Origin: Cristatella mucedo
Taxonomy: Eukaryota; Bryozoa; Phylactolaemata; Cristatellidae
Reading direction: 5' to 3'
NCBI GenBank assembly: GCA_009760855.2
Contig: WPIO01000001.1
Span: forward strand, 16,279,001-16,343,000
Length of the DNA: 64,000 nucleotides
Both the position numbers and the translations under genes were made by a program. Shown here one piece after another: positions 49,501-61,500 of this stretch (its first letter is position 1; each line of letters opens with the position of its first letter). The notes under the pieces are model-generated. The model ran no database searches, had not been told where the DNA came from, and saw only the letters and a program-made list of their open reading frames with translations.

Positions 49501-52500
49501 AATGTATTGCTTCATCATATTGATCCTATCTTGTGATAGTATTTGCCTTGATTTTGTAAAACACTGCAATATTTGAGATTTGCCTTGATTCCTAGGATAA
49601 AGAAGTTTATTTTATAAAGCACTGCAAAGTTTTGATATCTGTCTTGATTCCCAGGGTAAACAAGGTTTTTGGGCCAGCACTAAATTCTCTACCGGCCACT
49701 TCACAGCAACTGGGTGCTGATTTTAATTCTTGTTTTGATGGATGGCACACTGCATACATTTGGCCCAACAGCTGACATTGTGCATGCTGTCACTAACCAT
49801 ATTTGCATGCTGACCCTGTGCATGTCACCTCTAACCATGTCGTGGTTGTTGTCATCGAGCATGCAACCACTGACCATTCAATCATGTGTCCTCTGCAGCA
49901 AATGTAAAGTCCCTAGAAAGCGATTGAGTTTGCTGAGTGCGCTATAACAAATGTAGGATTTTTGTTATTATTATCGTCATAACAGTGACATTCTAAATGC
50001 ATTCTTAAGAGGGCCCGCCGTTAATTACCATGGGTGAAAGGAATTAGTAGTATCCAGGCTGTTATAGTTGGCTATAGTATCAGTTGATCCAAGCTGTTGT
50101 TATTTCAAGTGAATCAGAAGCCTTTCTAGTCATAATGCATTCTGACCCTCGAAAAAAATGAAATGTTTAGTTGTATAGCCTGGGCTTTGTTAAGCACGAT
50201 ATGCTGCCTGGCTAGGTATTGGATTGAAGCTTCAGCTGCATATGTATCACGGTATATCAGAAGGCAACAGTATTTTGTTGTGGGTTGTAAGGTCGCCATA
50301 TGATTGCTCCTTATTGCACTTGAGGTTAGCAAGAGCCTGAATTTTTCGTAGCACTTAAGTTGCAAGTATTTGTGCTGCACTGTGATTTTGAGTGAATCAC
50401 CCCGTGGTGGACAAAATTCACTTTGTAAAAAGTAAATAAGTAGAGATCTACTGCTTCCAAAGCTTCATTACGTTACAGGAGAAGAGCCTTAGTTGCTGTC
50501 AATCTTGCAGTGGGCCATGGAGAATTGCCTGCTGCAGAACTTGAACCTACAGCATGGTCTTGAAGTTCGTGAACTTATGCTAAGGCCCAAGAGCATAGGT
50601 TTCATGTCACACTGTTAGAATGTCTGCATGGCTATTGAGCTTTTATGCATCACAATAAAATAACTTACTACTGTGGGTAAACCTAGTCTTATTCAACTTT
50701 TAAAACAAAATCTTCATAATGGGCTCGGTTGGCATATGTAGCATGTGTGCAAAATCGGTGTGTCTTGTTCTAGAGTGACCTTTCATTAGATGACCAAATC
50801 AGCTCCACTGTCAAGTTGGACCTACCTTCAGTTACTTAACATTGCAAAACTAAGTCCTGCGTTGCTGGCCCATAATAATAAAAAAAATACAATAGCTGAT
50901 TTAGCAGCCTCATTTTTATAGCTGCAGAAGAGCCTTGATGGCTATCACCTCCACTTAAAGTTGGTAATAAAGGATTGCCACTGCAGAATTTGAACCCACA
51001 ACCTGGTTGTGAAGAGCACGTACCTTACCTCTTGGGCTATTACGGCCCATGCATTTGTTTTATTCCGTCTTGACTTCTATAACTCACTATTCGATCTTCT
51101 GGTCTACATGTGTGAACTAAGTCTTAATCATGCTAGGCATCGTTCTACCTGCTCTTGTGGGTGGTTTAGCTGTCCTCTAATCAAGCTCAAATCGTTTGGA
51201 AACCGTACCTTCAGTTCTTATGCTCCCAAAGCCTGGAATTACTCCCGACTGACGTCATAACATCCCGATTTGACAGCAATAGAAAGAAACGAAAAACCCT
51301 GTTACTCACCGCATATGTTCCATCCGTGTGAATTGTCTTTGCGTGTGTATGTGTGCTGACACTTTGCATGTTATCACTACTCCAATTGACATGCTTCCTT
51401 TCCAGGACATTAATGTGCCTAGAAAGAGACTTATTTCTCTCAGGATACGGCAAATATTACTACTATTATTATTACTGTATGTAGCTGATGTGTAACTTTA
51501 CTGCCTACAAACTATGACACATTTGTGTGTGCACCCCACCTGTTTCGATCATAAGCATACTTTAAATGGGCTATTGCAAACTTTCATTAGCTAGACTAAG
51601 TCGTGTAAAAATTGGAACCATTGCTCGTTGCTTATGACTTTCCTTAACGACATTTGCTCTGCTTGACATTTGCACTGCTAAATGTTCCATTGGCAACTTG
51701 CACCTATTGCGGCCCTGGAAACAGTTTGCTTCAACCTGGATTTCTCTGAGCTCCTTTCCTCTGTTGAGTTTCGTTTGTTTCAAATGTGATATACATCAAG
51801 AGTATGATTTGCTGTGTCATCGTTGTAGAGACTTGCTGGCATCTGCAAAAACTGGAAGTGGTAAAACAGTTGCTTTCTTATTACCAGCAATTGAGCTTGT
51901 TCACAAGCTCAAGTTCCTCCCTCGAAATGGTACGTATTTGCCACGGGTATGCGTTTTTCGTATAAGTTGTACCATACTTGTGACCTACGCAGTGTGTGCC
52001 GTTTCTTTTAGGCACTGGTGTAATCATAATCTCACCCACACGGGAGCTCTCAATGCAGACTTTTGGAGTACTGAAAGATATGTTGAAATATCACAATCAC
52101 ACCTATGGACTCATTATGGGTGGTACTAATAGACAAGAAGAAGCAAAGAAACTAGCAAAAGGTGTCAATATACTCGTTGCCACCCCTGGCCGGCTGCTTG
52201 ATCATCTGCAGGTTAGCACCAGCTGCATCGGTTGCTCTATGTACAAGCCTGCCAGTGTCATAGGGAGATCTGGCTTTCTGGAAACTTGTTGGAGATTTCT
52301 TGGCTCTTCTTGCCTTGCAGTCTGCACTTTGGTTGATACTTCTTTCTGGGTTTTATATTTTGTTTAGCCTTTTCTTCCCGTTATTTATTTTTTACATCTC
52401 ACCCCTCTTAGTCTTCTTTGCTGTCATCTGACTCAATATGTATCTTTTGTCTGTCGATTCATGTATTCATTAGTATGTGTTGGCCTTAGTTTTCCTTCTC

Positions 52501-55500
52501 ATTTGTTTTCTGCACTGATTTCACTATTGGCTGGCTTTAGAATCACCTGGCTTAGGGATGTGATTTAAATTGCATGATCGTATGCAAAAATTTGCTTGAC
52601 AAGTGAACTGACTAGTTTTTCATAGAAGCCCACATTATCTAATCATATGACCTGCTGATTTCTGCTTTTGCACTTTTAAGAACACGACCGATTTCATGTT
52701 CAAGAATCTGCAGTGTCTGATTATCGATGAGGCTGATCGAATTCTGGACATCGGTTTTGAAGAAGATATGAAGCAAATAATCCGTCTTCTCCCAAGTGAG
52801 TGAAGTCTCTATTTTGGATGGTTTCTGTTGAAAAAAATGTTACAAAATTACCGTATCATCGTGTTCGGTTATCTGCCATTGAGAGCTGCTGTGAACTTTC
52901 ATAGTTATGTAGTTTTTAAGATGGTCCCCCTCCTGCTTCAGTATGCTGTAGTACCATCTCCTGCATCCTATGAGGGTCTTTAACACGAGAGGTATCATAG
53001 ACCTTGAAAATGTTCAGTCAGGAAAATGCCTGCTCGCAGGAACCTTGTATATACTGACCTGTAAGAATTCGTAAGCTTGTCACTGCAATCTTTAGTTTTG
53101 GCAGCAGGAGTTTAGTGCTTACATACGCAATACTCGTGTGGTCAACAAGTTATCTCATTGGACCCGAAGACATAAGGAAAGAAGAACCAAAATAAAACCA
53201 GTAAAATATCACTTCCAGCAGGATAACAACTTGCCACCTTTGCTTTGCTAGACCGATACGCTAGGCTACGAAGTCTACCGATTTCTCTTCTCTATATCCC
53301 TGGGCTCTAAAGCAATATTTGGCTTTAACAGCCCCTTATGTCCTTGAGCTATACTGTACGCAGATGATACTCCAAGCAAATTAAATATGCACGCCCTGGA
53401 GATTTAGGAGCCGGAAGGGTTTACCTTCCAGTCGGTTACAACCATGTAGCTATGAGCCGTGATGGCTCACTAGGTAAGGCAGTTGCTTTTCACGACTTCA
53501 GTCCCGAGGTCATGGGTTCGAATCGCGTGGTTGGGCGATCCTTTGTTGCTGCTGCAAGCGGTGGTGATAGCCGTAAAGGCTCTTCTGTCGCTATACAAAA
53601 GAGGCTGTTAAATCAGCTAGTATTTGTTTATGAAATCCTTGTTACATATTTATAAAAGCCAGAAACCGGCTCAAATGTAGAAGATGCTCAGTAATTATTA
53701 TTATCCTGTACATGTTTATGTTGAGATGTTGACTTTGATAGCTGTACTTACTGTCTTGAAGTCTACTGGAGTGTATTGATGTGAGATTACCTAGCATTCC
53801 ACTCGAATAGGGTTTTACACGATTGGCCAGCTCGGTTCATTTTGTATATGGCACATGAATTAGGCATGTTTCAAATGGTATCTTAATCTAAAACAAGTGC
53901 ATACAAATCGCGTTCTCTCAGAAGCATAACCAGCGGGGTTACTATATTGGGACATTACCTTATCTCCTGGTCGTGGGTATTAAAAACAGCCAAAGATGTA
54001 TTAGATGCCCTTCGCATTAATGAAAGGTAAATTTGTCCGGTAGGTCAAAGAGATCACATCTTGCTCGCGGGCTGCATGTCCTTTGAAGGAATAACGTTAC
54101 GTCATGACTGGCTGAAACCCAGTTATCTGATAAATAATGGTCTTGTAACATTTCGTAGTGGCCAGAAGGCAGGCAAGGTGCCGGCATGCTGAAAATATGG
54201 GATATTGCAATGGTTAGGCACTAATAAATGTATAAGCAGCAGTTTCTTTGCATTTGCTTTGTAATACCAGCAAAATAGTTTACTTTCATGGGTCTGCCCA
54301 ACCTCGATGTCTGCCCTAAAAAGCCAAGTCTGAGAGCCAGTACATCATCCTGAAGATGTAGGTTTTTAAGCCAGTCCTGAAGTCATATAACAAGATGTCT
54401 GCCCTAAAAAGCCAAGTCTGAGAGTCAGTACATCATCCTAAAGGTGTAGGTTTGTAAGCCAATCCTAAAGTCGTATAACAAGATTGCCCTCTACACATGC
54501 TGTGATATGAATTCCACAGAGTACAGCGACTTTCGCTCCATGCTTTCGTGATTATCGGAAAAAATTGATCGAGTTTTGAAAGTGGGAACGCTTTTCGTTT
54601 GGCGCTCCCTGTTAGCCTTCAGAGGCTCATTGAAAATTAGGCTGTTTCGCAGTAACCATGCATAATTGGAATTAAATAGCAAGGTTTTGATGAGTTCTTG
54701 AATGTACCAGCGGTTCTATTATGAAGCAATGCAGATAGCTTGTGACAGGGGCATTTAAATTGAGCGCAATCTCACCTGCCTTAAAACTGCTGGCAGTGAA
54801 CAGGTAAAGTTGCTACCTGTAGGAGAGTGGTACGTGTGATACCGAGAAGCTGTATTTGAAGGTTCCAGTTGTGGGTGTCACAAGCTTATGTAGTGCCATT
54901 TTCACAGATCCCCGATGGATGGTTTGAGCACGTCACTTCCAACGGATTGGTTTGCAACCATTGTGTGACCAGTGACTATCAAGCGCTTGTCACCTGCTGG
55001 CTGGGCCTACCAGCATATCAGAATAGTTGATACTATAGCAGAGGCACCAAAAATTTCCCCGGACTACACACGATGACACATGTGTTGTGGCTCAGTTGGA
55101 ATCAGCAGTTGTAAGAAGATACCTAGTTCATTGCGATTTTGGTTGCTGCAACTAGGGAATTGCTTTGACAGCTTTGCTATAGCTGCTTCATTGGAGCTTG
55201 TGATCCCTATTAACTTGCGAACATGCTCTGAATCTAGGCGATGATCATTGGTAAACTGATAGATCTTTATCAATTAGTGAGGATGCTCCGTGTCGATTCG
55301 TCTGTTAAGCACGATGTTTAGTTCGAAAATTTACGAAGTACCAGCAAAAACCGAGAAAATGAGGCAAGCCGGTGCTGTGGATTATTGACTGAATGCTGCC
55401 ACTTTGCTCCTTCATAATGAGGTTTGGTCGGTCATGATTAATGAATGCCTGAAATTTGAATCGAGGACGGCCATTTTTATAACTCAAAACCTGCTGGCAA

Positions 55501-58500
55501 ATTTACTGCAAAGGGGAAGGGGCAATTTTTTTGCTGTCATTCCACACCATGGTAAATGGAGCATTAGGCAAAGGTCTGATAGGGGTAAAAATTCTATTGC
55601 CTTACTGTCCACAGAGAAGAGAACTCTACCCAAGACGACTAGGCAAGCCTTTCTTTGTCTCAGCGAAGCACCCAACCAAATTGCTTTGGCTAGCCGTTCC
55701 TCAGCCACGGCGATTGAGCAATAAATAGCTGCATGCACCGTGCCGCTGCTGACCAGCCCAAGCTTGCAGCCATTACTCTTCACTCTAGTCAAGGTAGGTC
55801 AGTGGAACTACCGGTCAGTTGGCCTTGCTAGGTAGAACAGCCACCCATTGTATCAAGTCAGCTTCCCACCAGATGTAGGACTATTTGGAACAGAGTTCTG
55901 TCGTTCGATAGGCTGGCAGAACGTTTGAAGTGCCAAGATGGCAAGCTGCAAAACTTGCAAGACTTTTGGGACAGCAACCCCTTGTTACATATATGCTGGC
56001 CTTTTCGTTGTAGGCAAGCGGCAGACAATGCTGTTTTCTGCAACTCAGACTCGGAAGACTGAGGACTTGGCTAGGATTTCACTGAAGAAAGAGCCTTTGT
56101 ATATCGGTGTTGATGACAAGAAAGAAAATGCTACAGTTGAAGGTTTAAAGCAGGTTAGTCCTTTGGGCTGATGCTTTGCACTCTGTACCCACTTGGAATT
56201 TTTTTCACGGCAGTATTTTCCATTTAATCGTGCCATATCTTGCCTCTCCATTTGACCTGCTGCGGTTTCTGTTATGCATATTTATCTGTTGCTTTGGTTT
56301 ATATAAAGACATGACTCTGAGCAGTTTCTTTTCCTCTCATTATTAGCGTCATTCCTGATTCCTTCCTTTCCGGTCCTTTTCACCGTTTATACTCTCCCTC
56401 TCGTTGATGTGATTGCCAAGCACAATCTAGGCTTTCACTTCTATGCGGATGACACTCAGTTGTACCTTTGCTTTGATCCCTCCCAGCCTTCGAGCACCTT
56501 AAATTCTCTCAACTCACTTGCTGCATGCATTGATGACATCCGATCATGGATGGCAGCAAATTTTCTAAAACTAAACGATGATAAAACTAACTTACTAGTT
56601 ATGGGCAAACCTAGTGTTATTCAGAAATTGGAAAGGCTGACTTTCAAAATTGGCTCTGCCAGCATATCTCCAGTTGCATCAGCTCGAAATCTGGGTGTCA
56701 TATTCCAAAGCGACCTCTCGTTAGACGACCACATCAGCTCCACAGTCAAATCAGCCTATTTTCAGCTTCATAACATTGCTAAAATTAGGGCTTGTTTAGA
56801 TAAGGATACCACGTCTAAGTTGGTCCATGCATTCGTGACATCCCGTCTCGACTTCTGCAACTCACAGCTTACTGGCCTACCAGCATGTGCGATCAGGCGA
56901 TTGCAGCTGGTGCAAAACTCTGCAGCTAGGCTTGTCTGTCGTGAGCGTCGCAGTTGCCACATTACTCCACTTCTCGCCGACCTGCACTGGTTACCTGTCA
57001 AGCAACAGATTGACCAAGGTTTTGTCGCTCACTTTTAGGTCTCTTCATTCTATGGCTCCAGCCTATCTTTCAGATATACTACCCCATCAGGCAAAGCATC
57101 GTTCCACCCGCTTTTCGGAATCCAACAGTCTAGAAATACCTCGTACAAACCTTAAATCCTTTGGAGACCGTGCATTTAGCTCGTATGCTCCCACAGCCTG
57201 GAACTCCCTCCCGACCTGCATCAGAACATCCCCTGACCTGACCACATTTAAAAGGAACTTAAAAACACACCTATTTAGGACAGCATTTAGTGGGCCCCTG
57301 TGATTCATCCTTTATGTGCTTATGTGTGCTGACACTGTGCATGCTGCCACTAACCATATTTGCATGCTGACCCAGTGCATGTAACCCCTAACCATGTTAT
57401 TCATGTTGTTTGTTTATCAAGCATGATTTTACTTACTATTCTATTGCGTATCACTTTGCAGCAAATGTAAAGCGCCTAGAAAGAGATTAAGTTCTCTGAG
57501 GGCGCTTTATCAAGTGCAATATTATTATTATTATTATTATTATTCCATTAGCGTCACTTGAACAGTTATCCTGAGTAAATTTGCCTCGAGAGTAATGATG
57601 CTTCGTAGGATAGCAGGCTTTTTGCCCTTTTACTTTGCTGAATTTATTGTGTCCTCTTCATGGTTTTTGTCTAGCAATTCATTGTCTGATTTCCGCCGTT
57701 GTGTAGTCACCGGTGGCGTAACGAGGCTTTTTTTAAAGTATCCCTTATCGTTTGCTCGGTTGTTCGTAATTTTGTGAGCCTAAATATATGTCACATTAAA
57801 CAGACTCCATGTACACAACAGAGTGCTCGAAGCTGTGGTGGGTGCCCTGATGAGTCTCTGTCTGTGGTTGGATTTGCATTTGGTATTTTGGCCTATTCTA
57901 CTGCATGATTTCTTAAATCTGTTTGCTTTTGCCGTTGCTTACCTTTTCTTGAGCTGTCTTGTTGTTTTTTTCTTGCCTCCATTCATTCCCTTCCATCTTT
58001 CCTCTCTCGGCACTCCCACCCTCTCTCTCTTTCTCTTTCTCTCTCTCTCTCTCTCTCTAAATATTTGTCTTGCTCTCTCTATCTCTCACCCTCTGCCCAT
58101 CGCTGCTCGTCGCTGCCCAACTTGTGTCACGACATCCCCTGACTTGACTAGATTTAAAAAGAAATTAAAAACGCGTCTATTTATGACAGCATTTAGTGGG
58201 TCCCTGTGATTCGTCCGTTGTGCTTATGCATGCTGACATTGTGCATGCTGCCACTAACCACACTTGCATGCTGACCCTGTGCATGTCATCCCTAACCATG
58301 TTATTCAGGTTGTTAGTCAAGCATGATACCACCCACCATTCGATCGTGTTTCCTTTGCAGCAAATGTAAAGCGCTTAGAAAGAGATTGAGTTCTCTGATG
58401 GTGCCTTATCAAGTGTATTATTATTGTTATTATCCCTTAAAATAAAAGTGAATATAAGTTGATTCAACAGCCTTATTTACATAGCGGCAGAGAAGCCTTA

Positions 58501-61500
58501 ATAGCTATCGCCACCCCTTTCAGAATTCATTACGGCATTGCCTGCTGCAGGAATCGAACCTGCCACCTGGGTCATGAAGTGTGAGCACTTTACTCCAAGC
58601 TGAGACTCGTGGGCTCCCCTTCTCTTCTGCCTTCCCTCTCTGTCCTCTTCTCTCTATCTGTTCGTTCATCCCTCATTCAGTCGCTCTGCCCTCCCTTCCT
58701 CCCTCCTCGTGTCCTCTCTGCTTGCCTTCCCTCCCTCTCTCGGTCTTGCCGTTTCTCTTTGTATCTGCTCTCTGTGCACTGAAGCAGAATTGGTATGCTG
58801 CTGTGCTCTTAACTAGTCTTAGGATCAATCCGTGGTGAAGTGCTTAAAGATGATATTTCTGACGAGTTACTTTGAATCTGTTTTCTAGTAGTCACACGAT
58901 GTGTTTGCCATTTTGTTTTCATGGTCCTGATGCAATGCTCATGCTGCTACTAGCATCTAGGAACAGATTAGTGCCACCGCATTTATCATGCTCAAATGAC
59001 ACACTTTGGGTGGATCGAAAAAACTATCCTTTTGCCCTCACATCTGCCATTCGATTAGCCAAATGTATATAGCCTAGTTGTTACTCATGTGGTCATACTA
59101 AGCATTGTATTTTTGCTATTTGTTGTCATTTTGTTACTTGTAACACTGTCTAGTGGATTTATAGCATCATCGATTGTAAATGATCTTGCTGTGACATTCA
59201 ATGTTTAAACTGTTTTTCGTTTTCTCCTCGGGCAAATGACTTAAGCTGTAGCAGCAAGTAACTGATGCCAAAAATAAATCAAAATGAACACAGGGCCTTA
59301 CTGGGTATAATCGCTTGCTAAAATAAACAAAATGCATAGGATTTTTAAAAGTGTTAGTACATGGACAGGTTAACCATTGTTGCAAATTGTTCATCTAGTG
59401 GTTTCTAAATGAGAACAAACATTGCTAGTCCAAACAAAATGACTCATCTTTGACGACTGGCTTCATCTTGTTGGTCAGCCGTACCAGGCAAGTTATCAAA
59501 TTTGAAGTGGTAGGTCATAGCTCTGCTTGGTTATGGATTTGGGAAGTGATCGTTGATTCCTTCAGCCTAGAGTAAGCGGGATTGTGGAGCCAACTAAATG
59601 GTGAGCTTCAGCCGAGTGAGGGGCTGTGCACTCCAGGTTAGGTCGCGACATTCCCCGACTTCATGACATGTGAAGTGACCTGATGACATATGAAGTAAAA
59701 CTGAAAACCCACCTGTTCTTTACAGTTTTTGCTTCATGCATGTGAATCATTACACTATGTGCTTATGCATGCTGCAATCGTGCTTGATATTATCATCGCT
59801 AATCATGTATGTGTTATCTTTAGCCTGTGTGCAGTTTCCATATGCGATTTAGTTCTCTTAGGCCATTATGAAAACACAATATTTTTGTTGTATTATTAAG
59901 AATAAAACTTCAATGTCACGTCACCCTTACAATGCTCGTGTTAGTAGAGTACTTATACTGCTGCATGCTGGTCAGGTTAGATCACATATCCAGCTTATAT
60001 GTGTGTCCTCATTTTTATAATAGATTATGTGTGGATTATAATTATAATGTGATTACGTTAGTTTTTTGTTGCAGAATTTTAAAAAATTAACAGCATTAAA
60101 CCATTGCATACTTGGGCTAAGTCTTCTTTGGGCTCCTCTTGCCTCACAATGAATTGTTGGTGAAAGCTGTACATTCTGTTTTCAATGCTAGATTATGGCA
60201 CTTTCAGAATCGGCCAAGGGTGTTACTGTTCGGAAATGGGCTTCAGATGCATGCATCTCGGCCTTTCTTCCTTGTCTACACGGCTTGTGTGGCTTCTTTT
60301 TAAGGCATGCACACCTCTCTTGTAATTGGTGCTGTGTACACGGTCGGTTGCACTTTGTGCAGCTCGTAATATCAAGTGCTTGCGGTTCTCTGCAATATTC
60401 TTGAAGCTTCAGCAGGTGTTAACAGATCTTGAGTCGATGCTTCCTAGCAAAGCCTAGGTACGCGATATTACTCCGTCACACAGTTTCATTTTGGGTTTGC
60501 CCATTCTGCCTACTTCACCGTCAGTGGTGATATGTGGGCTTATTAGTAACCCGTGGAATGCAACTTTGAATTAATGTTTTTGTAGGGCTATGTTGTATGC
60601 CATTCAGAAAAGAGACTCCTTTTGTTGTTCACGTTCCTCAAAAAAAACCTCAAGAAGAAGGTGATGGTGTTTATGAGCTCTTGTATGGCGGTCAAATTCC
60701 ACCACGAGCTGTTGAACTTCATCGACATACCAGTCATGTGCATTCATGTAAGTCTTTGGTTGCCACGTGCTGTGTGTGCCCCAGTGAGCACGATTTTTGC
60801 TTGCTTTGCATATCGTACTTGTTTACTGTAAGGCTTGCTGTGAGCTCAAAGCAAACACGTCTTTGTGAGTGCTGTTCAGGTCGTGTCATCTATAGAAACC
60901 GTCCTTGTGGAAAATGGATTAATGTTTTAAACTTTAATTTAGATAGTTATGCCAGATGTGTCTTGTATCGGATGTGCATTTCTAACTGTCACCAGCTGGC
61001 AGAATGCAATCCTTTCGTACCAGTCTGATTTGGTATCCATTGTGTGCTTCTAGTTGTCGGCCACTAGCCACCCAACTTCTTCGCCTACCCAACTGATGCG
61101 TCAAGCTAGCTTGGCCTCTGCTGTAAGCCCGCAGGTTTGCTTACACAGTACAGGTTAGCAATGCACGACGGCTCGATTATGTGTCACGACTCCACATCTG
61201 TCTTAGTCGTGGCAAACGGCAGACTCCCTCATTGCCTGCCGTCGGCTTGATCGAACTTCTTCTCGTACGGTGACCAATACATGGTCTAGAATTTTATGTA
61301 GTTATTCTCAACAGCAAACTCGTGCTCCGAAATATGATAAACTCTAATTCTGCCCACTACTCAGAAGTAACTGCCTGAATAGTTCACTGCCCACTACTCA
61401 ACTGTCAGTCAAGTGAATCTGTCATTGCTACCTGTCTTACTGCCTTCGGTCATCTGTGTGATCGTGGCTACTGCTGACACACATTCACATCACCGAGAAT

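Noticed and set aside
55404-55792. Overlapping frames on both strands
   Set aside because: They lie in DDX18 intron 7, have no recognisable domain, and strand assignment is ambiguous.
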